Origin: Stutzerimonas stutzeri KOS6
Lineage (GTDB): Bacteria; Pseudomonadota; Gammaproteobacteria; Pseudomonadales; Pseudomonadaceae
Assembly: GCF_000307775.2 (NCBI RefSeq)
Contig: NZ_KK020676.1
Span: 2,566,341-2,630,340, forward strand
Reading direction: 5' to 3'
DNA length: 64,000 nt
How positions within the stretch are numbered: position 1 is the stretch's first letter; each line of letters starts with the position of its first letter. The translations under genes and the position numbers were made by a program. The notes beneath the pieces were generated by a model, which was not told where the DNA came from, made no database searches, and saw nothing but the letters and a program-made list of their open reading frames with translations. Positions 1-9,880 of the stretch are shown one piece after another.

Positions 1-701
1 AGGCAGAACGCCTCGCGGCGTCCGTGCTGGACGTACAGGCGGCGCTCTATGTCAGCCAGGTCGGCAACCAGCTCGGTTGCACTGTCATAGCCATAGATGC
101 GTGCCAGCGCGGGGTTGGCCGCCAGGTAACGGCCATCGCGCGTCGACTGGAAAATGCCCTCGGAGGCATTCTCGAAGATGCTGCGGTAGCGCAATTCCGC
201 CTGCTCCAGGGCATCGAGCACCGCCCGCTGCGGGCTGATGTCTTCGATAAAGCCCTCCACCACGATCTCGCCCTGCTCGTCCGGTACGGCGACACCGCGC
301 TCGATCACCCATTTGAGGCTCCCCATCGCGGTGCTGATCCGATATTGCACGGAAAACCTTCCACAACCTGCAATGGCTGCCTCGATGCAATGTCGGACCC
401 GCAGGCGATCATCCGGATGGGTGATCTGCTCCCAGCTGATGCGGGTGGCGTCTACCAGCTCAGCAGCACTGTAGCCGCAAAGACCCAGGGCACCCTGGCT
501 GACGAAGATCATTGTCCAGGACGCGTCGTTGCGGCAACGAAAGGCCATGCCCTCGAGATTGTGGATCAGGGTATCGAGGACGCGTGAGCGGTCCAGAACT
601 TCACAGCTGAGCAGGCTGCTGCGTCGATTGGTTACTGCAGAAGATTCTCGGGTCATTGCGTATCTTGGCAAATGTTCCTGCCGCGGATGTTGTCGGCTCA
701 T
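1..701 (-). CDS. PAS-domain sensor protein, N-terminal part (truncated by window edge)
   Basis: The reverse strand is open from an ATG at 701 (alternative in-frame ATG at 656) to the window edge, so only about 233 N-terminal residues are seen. Two PAS domains are readable. The first contains FVSQGALGLCGYSAAELV and THPDDR, followed by a PAC-like WVIERGVAVPDEQGEIV and GFIEDIS. The second begins YRSIFENASEGIFQSTRDG and continues with AANPALARIYGYDSATEL. Such tandem PAS segments usually precede a GGDEF/EAL or histidine kinase output domain, which would lie outside the window. No strong ribosome-binding site decides between the two starts. The PAS fold is well supported; the output function is unknown. 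Confidence 0.75.
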   Translation of the reverse strand, partial: MSRQHPRQEHLPRYAMTRESSAVTNRRSSLLSCEVLDRSRVLDTLIHNLEGMAFRCRNDASWTMIFVSQGALGLCGYSAAELVDATRISWEQITHPDDRLRVRHCIEAAIAGCGRFSVQYRISTAMGSLKWVIERGVAVPDEQGEIVVEGFIEDISPQRAVLDALEQAELRYRSIFENASEGIFQSTRDGRYLAANPALARIYGYDSATELVADLADIERRLYVQHGRREAFC

Positions 702-1142
702 GGAAGCGGTACGAACACCACAACGTGCAGGAAAGGCAGAAAACTTCCTGCACAGCAAGAAACGCTCCAGTCTGGGGCAGTCAGCCAATGATCCGGCTGT
801 CTCGGCCAGTCGCCGGAGCGCACTGCGCACCATAAGCGAGCGCGACACAACTGCCAGCCCCAACCCAGTGCACTGCTTCTGCCAACGAACGAAGTTCGAA
901 GAGTTGGGGCCCAGAAAACCCGAAGGGCGCTTTCCTGAAGCCAGAGCCGTTCAGTGAGCTTATGACGCAACGGACGGGACTCGAACCTGCGACTCCGGCA
1001 TGGCATGTACTTTTCTTTGTCGACCCATGTGAATGTCAACAGCCCCTGGACGCAAGCGTTGCTCTGCTCACCCAGGGCTGCACGACGTGCTGGCCGTCAG
1101 TCGCCAAAGCGCATGGAGGGTCGGGCCGGCACCGTACATTGG
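702..1142. other. intergenic region, no convincing gene
   Basis: About 440 bp between the PAS gene and etfA. Open frames here have no recognisable protein and no good start signals. The only recognisable content is the decayed tRNA-Asp 3' half at 963-1006 and an imperfect inverted repeat, AGCCCCTGG at 1041-1049 with CCAGGGCT at 1072-1079, lying downstream of etfA and possibly acting as its terminator. Confidence 0.5.
963..1006 (-). pseudogene. tRNA-Asp 3'-half remnant (candidate attachment-site copy)
   Basis: Read on the minus strand, this stretch aligns with the 3' half of the intact tRNA-Asp at 41264-41340. A 17-nt run (GGTTCGAGTCCCGTCCG) is identical. The last 38 positions differ by four transitions and one deleted base, and the similarity continues weakly into the anticodon arm. 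The CCA end reads TCA, and one T-stem pair is broken (A opposite C). There is no 5' half. It has the same orientation as the intact gene, as expected for the far end of an element integrated at a tRNA 3' end. Confidence 0.6.
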
Positions 1143-2075
1143 TCAGTGGAGGCGGTTGGCCAGCTCCGGCACGATCTCGAACAGGTCGCCCACCAGGCCG
1201 TAGTCGGCTACCTGGAAGATCGGCGCTTCCTCGTCCTTGTTGATCGCGACGATCACCTTGGAGTCCTTCATGCCGGCCAGGTGCTGGATGGCACCGGAGA
1301 TACCGACCGCGATGTACAGCTGCGGTGCGACGATCTTGCCGGTCTGGCCGACCTGCATGTCGTTCGGCACGAAACCGGCGTCGACTGCGGCACGCGAGGC
1401 GCCGACTGCCGCGCCGAGCTTGTCGGCCAGCGAGTACAGGTGCTTGAAGTTGTCGCCGTTCTGCATGCCACGGCCGCCGGAAACGACGATCTTGGCGGCG
1501 GTCAGCTCGGGACGATCCGACTTGGCCAGCTCTTCGCCGACGAAGGCGGACTTGCCGGCGTCGCCGGTGCCGGAGATCTGCTCGACCACAGCCGAACCGC
1601 CGGTGGCATTCACGGCATCGAAGCCGGTCGCACGCACGGTGATGACCTTGATCGCGGCGCTGGACTGCACGGTCGCGATGGCGTTACCGGCATAGATCGG
1701 GCGCTTGAAGGTATCGGCGCTTTCAACCGCGATGATCTCGGAAATCTGGTCGACGTCCAGCTGGGCGGCGACGCGCGGCAGGAAGTTCTTGCCGTTGGTG
1801 GTGGCAGCCGCCAGCACGTGGCTGTAGTTGGATGCCAGGCCAGCGATCAGCGGCGCGACGTTTTCCGGCAGTTGGTTGGCATAGGCTGCGTCATCGGCAA
1901 CCAGTACCTTGGCCACGCCTTCGATCTGCGCGGCGACCTCGCCGATGGCAGCGCAACCGCTGCCGGCTACCAGTACGTGGATGTCGCCACCGATCTTGGC
2001 AGCGGCAGCAACGGTGTTCAGGGTCGCGGCCGCGAGGACGGCGTTGTTGTGTTCAGCGATAACCAGGATAGTCAT
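1143..2075 (-). CDS. etfA: electron transfer flavoprotein alpha subunit
   Basis: 310 residues, normal for EtfA. With EtfB it carries electrons from acyl-CoA dehydrogenases to ETF-ubiquinone oxidoreductase. The C-terminal FAD-binding domain is visible: [14 protein letters not shown] (about 197-210), [10 protein letters not shown] (225-234) and the segment [20 protein letters not shown] (243-262). It begins one base after the etfB stop, so the two subunits are cotranscribed. It is the last gene of a five-gene beta-oxidation operon (thiolase, FadB-like enzyme, acyl-CoA dehydrogenase, etfB, etfA). No ETF-QO gene is nearby, so the reoxidising enzyme must be encoded elsewhere. Confidence 0.95.
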   Translation of the reverse strand: MTILVIAEHNNAVLAAATLNTVAAAAKIGGDIHVLVAGSGCAAIGEVAAQIEGVAKVLVADDAAYANQLPENVAPLIAGLASNYSHVLAAATTNGKNFLPRVAAQLDVDQISEIIAVESADTFKRPIYAGNAIATVQSSAAIKVITVRATGFDAVNATGGSAVVEQISGTGDAGKSAFVGEELAKSDRPELTAAKIVVSGGRGMQNGDNFKHLYSLADKLGAAVGASRAAVDAGFVPNDMQVGQTGKIVAPQLYIAVGISGAIQHLAGMKDSKVIVAINKDEEAPIFQVADYGLVGDLFEIVPELANRLH

Positions 2076-2825
2076 TTAGATTACCTTCGCCTCGTTCTTC
2101 AGTTTCTCGACCAGTTCAGCCACGGACTTGACCTTGATGCCGGCGCTGCGGGCAGCCGGCGCTTCGACTTTCAGGGTCTTCACGGTGGAAGCGGTGGCGA
2201 CGCCCAGTGCATCCGGGGTCAGCACTTCCAGCGGCTTCTTCTTGGCCTTCATGATGTTCGGCAGCGACGCGTAGCGCGGCTCGTTCAGGCGCAGGTCGGT
2301 GGTGACGATCGCCGGCAGGCTGAGCGCGACGGACTGCAGGCCGCCGTCGATTTCGCGGGTCACGTTGACCTTGTCGCCCGCCACTTCCACCTTGGAGGCG
2401 AAGGTGCCCTGGGCATAGCCGGTCAGTGCGCCGAGCATCTGGCCGGTCTGGTTGTTGTCGCTATCGATGGCCTGCTTGCCGAGGATGACCAGTTGCGGCT
2501 GCTCCTTGTCGACCACGGCCTTGAGCAGCTTGGCGACCGCCAGCGAGTTCAGCTCGTCATTGGACTCGACCAGCACGGCTCGATCGGCGCCCAGTGCCAG
2601 CGCGGTGCGCAGCTGCTCCTGAGCAGCGCTCGGACCGATGGAGACGACGACGATTTCGCTCGCCACGCCCTTCTCTTTCAGGCGTACGGCTTCTTCCACG
2701 GCGATTTCGCAGAAGGGGTTCATCGACATCTTGACGTTGGCGAGATCAACGCCGGAATTGTCCGCCTTGACGCGAACCTTGACGTTGTAATCGACCACTC
2801 GTTTGACTGTTACCAGTATTTTCAT
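2076..2825 (-). CDS. etfB: electron transfer flavoprotein beta subunit
   Basis: 249 residues, the family length. Begins [20 protein letters not shown] and contains the ETF beta signature region around [20 protein letters not shown], which includes the AMP/FAD interface. The start ATG at 2825 has an AGAGG ribosome-binding site eight bases upstream. It partners EtfA, encoded immediately downstream. Its place directly behind an acyl-CoA dehydrogenase gene suggests that this ETF serves the dehydrogenase of this operon. Confidence 0.95.
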   Translation of the reverse strand: MKILVTVKRVVDYNVKVRVKADNSGVDLANVKMSMNPFCEIAVEEAVRLKEKGVASEIVVVSIGPSAAQEQLRTALALGADRAVLVESNDELNSLAVAKLLKAVVDKEQPQLVILGKQAIDSDNNQTGQMLGALTGYAQGTFASKVEVAGDKVNVTREIDGGLQSVALSLPAIVTTDLRLNEPRYASLPNIMKAKKKPLEVLTPDALGVATASTVKTLKVEAPAARSAGIKVKSVAELVEKLKNEAKVI

Positions 2826-2850
2826 GCGGTAAACCTCTGGATCTCACGGG

Positions 2851-2893
2851 AGCAGGTGCCCGCCCATGCGGGCAGGTAGCGCGGGCACCTGCT
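2851..2893 (-). terminator. strong stem-loop between acyl-CoA dehydrogenase gene and etfB
   Basis: A perfect 13-bp inverted repeat, AGCAGGTGCCCGC (2851-2863) and GCGGGCACCTGCT (2881-2893), lies directly downstream of the acyl-CoA dehydrogenase stop. An alternative inner hairpin (CCCGC-CCAT-GCGGG) uses part of the same arm. No T-run follows, so it may be an attenuator or mRNA-stabilising hairpin that sets the etfBA level rather than a full terminator. Confidence 0.6.
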
Positions 2894-2901
2894 GAGTCGA
2901 T

Positions 2902-4680
2902 TTAGAAAAGCTCTTCAGCGAGCGCCATGGTGCTATGGCTACCGGCGAGCACGCTGGACAGCAGTGCGCCAGTACGAGGCAGCAGATGGTCGGCGTAGAA
3001 GCGCACGGTGATCAGTTTGGCCTCGAGGAAGAGGGGATCGCCCCGCCCGGCCGCAAGCGCAGACGAAGCGGCCAGCGCCGAGCGCGCCATGGCCCACCCC
3101 CCACATAGATAGCCCAGCAACATCATCAGATTGAAGGCGACGCTGCCGGGCAGCGCCGGATCGTTCGCTGCGCCCTCCAGCAGATGCTGGCGAGCATGAC
3201 GCGCCGCCGTCAGCGCCTCGGCCAGCGGGGTAGCAAGCGCGCTGCAGCAAGCATCCTGGCGCAGGTGGCCGAGGGTCGTCTCAATGTCGTCGAGCAACTC
3301 GGCAAGCAGTGCACCGCCGTTGGCTAGGGTCTTGCGTCCTACCAGGTCCATCGCCTGGATGCCGCTGGTGCCCTCGTAGATCGGCAGGATGCGCGCATCA
3401 CGAAAATGCCGCGCGACGCCGGTCTCTTCGACATAGCCCATGCCACCGTGGACCTGTACAGCCAGCGAGGTCACCTCCTGTGCCAGCTCGGTCAACCAGC
3501 CCTTGATGATCGGCGTGTAGAGATCCACGCGGCCCTGGCGGGCACGCGCGCTGGCCTCGTCGGGCGCGTGACGGGCACAGTCCAGCTCGGCCGAAGCGAT
3601 CAGCGCCAGGGCGCGCATGGCCTCGGTGGAGGCTTTCATCTGCATCAGCATGCGGCGCACGTCGGGAAAACGGATGATCGGGTAGCGGCTACCGTCGCGG
3701 TGGCTGCCCTGCAGACGCTCGCGGGCATAGGCGCGGGCGTCCTGCCAGGCACGTTCGGAAATCGCCAGGCCCTGCAGCCCAACTGCCTGCCGGGCATGGT
3801 TCATCATGGTGAACATGCAGGCCAGCCCCGCGTGCGGCTCACCGACCAGGTAGCCGATCGCCCCGCCCTGCTCGCCAAAGCTCATGGTGCAGGTCGGGCT
3901 GCCGTGGATGCCGAGCTTGTGCTCCAGCGACACGCAGCGCACATCGTTCGGCTCACCGGCTTCACCTGCAGTATTCAGCAGGAATTTGGGGACCAGAAAC
4001 AGTGAGATGCCCTTCACTCCGACAGGCGCATCCGGCAAGCGGGCGAGCACCAGATGAATCACGTTGGGTGTCATCTGGTGGTCGCCCCAGCTGATGAAAA
4101 TCTTTTGCCCAGTGATGCGATAGTGCTCGCCTTCGGGTACCGCTCGAGCCTTGACGGCAGCCAGATCGGAGCCTGCATCCGGCTCGGTAAGATTCATCGT
4201 GCCAGTCCACTCGCCGCTGACCAGCCTGGGCAGGTAGAGCGCCTGTAATTCAGGTGAGGCGTGGTGCGCCAGTGCCTCGATCGCGCCCTGAGTCAGCAGC
4301 GGGCAAAGCGCGAACGACATGTTGGCCGCGTGCCAGATCTCACTGACAGCGGTCCCCAGCACATTGGGCAGCGCCTGGCCACCGAAGGCCTCGGACGCCG
4401 TAAGCGAACACCAGCCCCCTTCGCTGAAGTGCCGGTAGGCGTCGGCGAACCCCGGAGCCTCCTGGACGCCCTGTTCGGTCAGCCGGACGCCCTGCCGGTC
4501 GCCGACAGCGTTCAGCGGCGCAAGCACTTCCGTGCCCAGCTTTCCCGCCTCGGCCAGTACGGCCGCGGCGAGATCACCTTGGATATCAGCCAGGCCGAGC
4601 TCAGCGCATAGACGCTCGAAGCCCAGCACTTCGTCGAGCACGAATTCGGTGTCACGGTACGGATGGACGTATTCGGCCAT
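2902..4680 (-). CDS. acyl-CoA dehydrogenase (large, DmdC/long-chain-type)
   Basis: 592 residues from MAEYVHPYRD (an upstream ATG at 4686 is also possible). FAD-dependent alpha,beta-desaturation of an acyl-CoA, passing electrons to ETF. Seen: MNLTEPDAGSDLAAVKARA in the middle beta domain, GGMGYVEETGVARHFRDARI and PIYEGTSGIQAMDLVGRK in the C-terminal helical domain. The roughly 590-residue length with an extra C-terminal domain matches the subfamily that includes 3-methylmercaptopropionyl-CoA dehydrogenase and other long acyl-CoA dehydrogenases, not the 380-residue short-chain type. Substrate cannot be read from sequence. It lies between the fadB-like gene and etfBA. Confidence 0.9.
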   Translation of the reverse strand: MAEYVHPYRDTEFVLDEVLGFERLCAELGLADIQGDLAAAVLAEAGKLGTEVLAPLNAVGDRQGVRLTEQGVQEAPGFADAYRHFSEGGWCSLTASEAFGGQALPNVLGTAVSEIWHAANMSFALCPLLTQGAIEALAHHASPELQALYLPRLVSGEWTGTMNLTEPDAGSDLAAVKARAVPEGEHYRITGQKIFISWGDHQMTPNVIHLVLARLPDAPVGVKGISLFLVPKFLLNTAGEAGEPNDVRCVSLEHKLGIHGSPTCTMSFGEQGGAIGYLVGEPHAGLACMFTMMNHARQAVGLQGLAISERAWQDARAYARERLQGSHRDGSRYPIIRFPDVRRMLMQMKASTEAMRALALIASAELDCARHAPDEASARARQGRVDLYTPIIKGWLTELAQEVTSLAVQVHGGMGYVEETGVARHFRDARILPIYEGTSGIQAMDLVGRKTLANGGALLAELLDDIETTLGHLRQDACCSALATPLAEALTAARHARQHLLEGAANDPALPGSVAFNLMMLLGYLCGGWAMARSALAASSALAAGRGDPLFLEAKLITVRFYADHLLPRTGALLSSVLAGSHSTMALAEELF

Positions 4681-4701
4681 GAGCATTTTCTCTCGGTGCG
4701 T

Positions 4702-6806
<2,105 letters not shown>

Positions 6807-6807
<1 letters not shown>

Positions 6808-7994
6808 CAGAGTCGCTCCAGGAGTGCGGCGATGCCCTGGCCGCCGCCGATGCACAGGCTGACCACGGCGAAGCGGCCTCCGGTGCGTTGCAGTTCGTGC
6901 ACCGCCTTGACCATCAGGATGGCGCCGGTAGCGCCGATGGGATGGCCGAGAGAGATTCCACTACCGTTGGGGTTGACCTTCTCCATCGGCAGATCGAGCT
7001 GCTGCACCACCGCCAGCGCCTGGGCGGCGAACGCCTCGTTGAGTTCGAAGAAGTCGATGTCGCCGATCTCCAGCCCGTTGCGCGCCAACAGCTCGCGCAC
7101 TGCCGGCACCGGGCCGATGCCCATGACGTCCGGCGCCACACCGGACACCTGATAGTCCGCCAGCCGGGCCATCGCCTGGTGACCACTGGCCTCGGCGTGC
7201 TCGCGGTCCATCAGCAGCAACGCCGCGGCGGCATCGTTCAAGCCCGAAGCGTTGCCCGCGGTGACGGTACCGCCTTCGCGCTTGAATGCCGGCCGCAGGG
7301 CCGCCAGCTCATCCAGCGTGCAATCGCGGCGTACATGCTCGTCGGTATCGAATAGCTGGGTACCTCTGCGGGTCTTCAGCTCCACCGGTACGATCTGTCC
7401 GTCGAAGCGCCCTTCGCCGATGGCCTGGGCCGCGCGGCGGTGACTTTCCAGCGCCAGGGCGTCCTGCTGCGCACGAGTAATGCCGTAGCGCTCGGCGACG
7501 TTCTCCGCAGTGATCCCCATGTGATAACGGTTGATCGGACAGGTCAGCGCGCCGACCATCAGGTCGAGCGTCTGTCCATCCCCCATCCGCTGGCCGAAGC
7601 GCGCGGCGGGCAGCAGATAAGGCGCGCGGCTCATGGACTCGGCACCACCGGCGATTGCCACGTCGCATAGGCCGAGCTGAATCTGCTGCGCGGCACTGAC
7701 CACCGCCTGCAGGCCGCTGCCACAGAGGCGGTTCACCGACATGGCGACACAGCGATCAGTCAGCCCTCCTTCCAAGGCCGCCACCCGCGCGAGATACAGA
7801 TCACGCGACTCGGTCGGCAGCACGTTGCCGAACACGCAGTGTCCGACGCTCGCCGGATCCACTCCGTAGCGCTTGACCGATTCGGAAACCATATGGGTTG
7901 CGAGTTCACTGGGCCTGACGTCTTTAAGGCTGCTGCCGAAATCCCCGATCGCCGTGCGCAAGGCGCCGGTGATTACCACCTCTCGTACTTGCAT
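6807..7994 (-). CDS. thiolase (FadA-type acetyl-CoA acyltransferase)
   Basis: 395 residues. Performs the thiolytic step of beta-oxidation, releasing acetyl-CoA. The acyl-enzyme cysteine is Cys91 in NRLCGSGLQA; the C-terminal GHPIGATGA and CIGGGQG motifs carry the other catalytic His and Cys. I chose ATG 7994 (MQVREVVITGALRT) because it has a GGGAG site and matches thiolase N-termini; an upstream extension of 64 codons is an artefact of the open frame into the intergenic region. It is the first gene of the operon, divergent from an AraC regulator, and its stop overlaps the fadB start. It could be fadA or an AtoB/PcaF-like thiolase. Confidence 0.88.
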
Positions 7995-8184
7995 GGAAGG
8001 CTCCCTGGTCAGGTAGAGTTGTCGGATAGAGCGAACGAAAGCCTCGAGCCGGCCGACTCGCCAGCCGAATACGTCGTTGCTCGCTTCTCTTGTCAAGCGC
8101 CAGTATCTTCGCCGGTCGCGCAGGCGCCAGCCATAACCAAAGCTGCCTAATACTTGACATAAACGGACACCAGCGAGCCTCACC

Positions 8185-9198
8185 ATGTCATACGAGGGCT
8201 ACAGTATTTCGGTCCACTTCGTCTGCAGCGCCATCAAAGCGGCGCAGCGCAATGGGCTCGATGAACACGCACTGCTGGAAGAGGCTGGTATCGGCCAGCG
8301 CTTGCTCGACAACCCGCAGATGCGCCTTACCTCGCTGCAGTTCAGCCGGCTGATGCTGGCACTGTGGCGCGTCGGCGACGACGAGTTCATGGGCCTTGCG
8401 CCCTACCGCAGCCGCCATGGTGTGTTCGCCCTGATGGCCCGCCAGGTCATTGGTTGTCGTCGCCTCGCCTCGGTCTATTACCGGATGGCGCGCTTCTACA
8501 ATCTGACCAATGATTCGCTGCGCCTGGAACTGGTCGCCGATGGCGAGCAGGTGGCCTTCGTGATGCACCTGGCCGACCCGGAGCGCGACCCTGAGCATCT
8601 TCTACGGGAGGTGTTCATGTTGCTCTGGCATCGCTTCTCCAGCTGGCTGGTGGGCCAGCGCATCGGATTGCGGGAGGTTCACTTCGACTATCCGCAACCG
8701 ACTAATCATGCCGAATACGGGCTGATGTTTCCCTGCCCGGCACGCTTCTCCATGCCCGACTGCCGCCTGGTCATCGAAGCCCAGTGCATGGGCATGCCGG
8801 TGGTCCAGACCGCCGCCACCCTTCGCGAGCACCTGCAGCGGGCCCCGCTGGAGTGGTTCACGCGACCGTCCTATCAGGCTGCCTGCACGCGCAGCGTCAG
8901 CGACCTGTTCCAGCAGGGCGGTGCCTTCAGGGATTTGAGCATCGAAGCCGCGGCAGACGCGCTGCACATCACCGAGCGCACGCTGCGGCGGCGCCTCGCC
9001 CTGGAAGGCACGCGCTTCCAGACGCTCAAGGACGGCCTGCGCCGAGATCTGGCCATCCATTACCTCAGCCAGGCTGGCCTGCCGATCAGCGAAATTGCCC
9101 AGCGCCTTGGCTTCTCGGAACCTTCGGCTTTCACCCGTGCCTTTCGCCAGTGGACCGGCGGAAGCCCAAGGTCCTATCGGGACGCTGCACTCGCCTGA
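8185..9198 (+). CDS. AraC-family transcriptional regulator
   Basis: 337 residues. The C-terminal AraC double helix-turn-helix is clear: DLSIEAAADALHITERTLRR (first HTH) and LPISEIAQRLGFSEPSAFTR followed by FRQWTGGSPRSYR (second). The N-terminal 220 residues resemble the arabinose-binding-like domain of the OruR/ToxR-type AraC proteins. It is divergent from the thiolase operon, with 190 bp between starts, so it is probably the activator of that operon, responding to a substrate or acyl-CoA. The inducer is unknown. Confidence 0.85.
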   Translation: MSYEGYSISVHFVCSAIKAAQRNGLDEHALLEEAGIGQRLLDNPQMRLTSLQFSRLMLALWRVGDDEFMGLAPYRSRHGVFALMARQVIGCRRLASVYYRMARFYNLTNDSLRLELVADGEQVAFVMHLADPERDPEHLLREVFMLLWHRFSSWLVGQRIGLREVHFDYPQPTNHAEYGLMFPCPARFSMPDCRLVIEAQCMGMPVVQTAATLREHLQRAPLEWFTRPSYQAACTRSVSDLFQQGGAFRDLSIEAAADALHITERTLRRRLALEGTRFQTLKDGLRRDLAIHYLSQAGLPISEIAQRLGFSEPSAFTRAFRQWTGGSPRSYRDAALA

Positions 9199-9203
9199 GA
9201 CCG

Positions 9204-9235
9204 CATCGGTCGTCAGCGAGCAGGGCCGACCGATG
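9204..9235. terminator. inverted repeat between convergent genes
   Basis: CATCGGTCG (9204-9212) and CGACCGATG (9227-9235) form a perfect 9-bp stem in the 46-bp gap between the convergent AraC and response-regulator genes. There is no T-run on either side; it is terminator-like by position and stem only. Confidence 0.45.
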
Positions 9236-9244
9236 TCCCGGCGG

Positions 9245-9880
9245 CTAGCCGCGCAAGCGCATCGGGTCTACCAGGCCCGCCGCTACCGCCATCCCGACCA
9301 GATCGGCCAGACGCTCAGCCTGCATGCGCTTCATCACCCGGGAACGATAGAGGTCGACCGTCTTGATACTGATGTCGAGCTGGCGAGCGATTTCCTTGGT
9401 CGTGTAGCCCTGCACCAGCGGCAGCAGCACATCGCGCTCGCGCGGAGTGAGGCAGTCCAGACGGGCCTGCAAGCTGGCGTGCTCGCCTGCGCCGCCGCGA
9501 CGTTCGTGACGACTGAGCGCGTGCTGCACACTGTCCAGCAGCAATTGCTCGTTGTAGGGCTTCTCGATGAAATCCACAGCCCCGGCCTTGAACGCGCGGA
9601 CCACGATAGGCACGTCTGCATGGCCACTGACGAAGATGACAGGCAGCTCCAGCCCGCGCGCGCGCATGGCTTCCTGCACCTGCAGCCCCCCCATACCTGG
9701 CATCCGAACGTCCAGCAGCACACAGGCGTTATCCGAGCCATTACAGGCCTCGAGAAATTCCCGCCCTCCAGTAAAGGGCCTGGCACGCAGCCCAACTGAC
9801 TCTAGTAACCAGACCGTCGAGTCGAGCATGCCCTGGTCGTCATCGACGATATACACCACCTGCTCGTGAGCATCGCTCAT
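9245..9880 (-). CDS. FixJ/NarL-type response regulator
   Basis: 211 residues from MSDAHEQVVYIVDDD, chosen for the AGAGGAACG ribosome-binding site and overlap with the kinase stop (TGATG). The receiver domain has the acidic pocket DDD near residue 13, phospho-acceptor Asp57 in VLLDVRMPGMGG and Lys in IEKPY. A LuxR-type HTH follows: LTPRERDVLLPLVQGYTTKE and RQLDISIKTVDLYRSRVMKR. Translationally coupled to the sensor kinase gene just upstream. Probable target: the divergent acyl-CoA synthetase gene at 12342, the nearest divergent promoter. Confidence 0.9.
   Translation of the reverse strand: MSDAHEQVVYIVDDDQGMLDSTVWLLESVGLRARPFTGGREFLEACNGSDNACVLLDVRMPGMGGLQVQEAMRARGLELPVIFVSGHADVPIVVRAFKAGAVDFIEKPYNEQLLLDSVQHALSRHERRGGAGEHASLQARLDCLTPRERDVLLPLVQGYTTKEIARQLDISIKTVDLYRSRVMKRMQAERLADLVGMAVAAGLVDPMRLRG

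Noticed and set aside
1005-2879. Very long open frame (624 codons) on the plus strand opposite etfA/etfB
   Set aside because: It is the antisense shadow of the two etf genes in GC-rich DNA; composition is Asp/Gly/His/Val-rich without any domain, and the reverse strand gives clear EtfA and EtfB.
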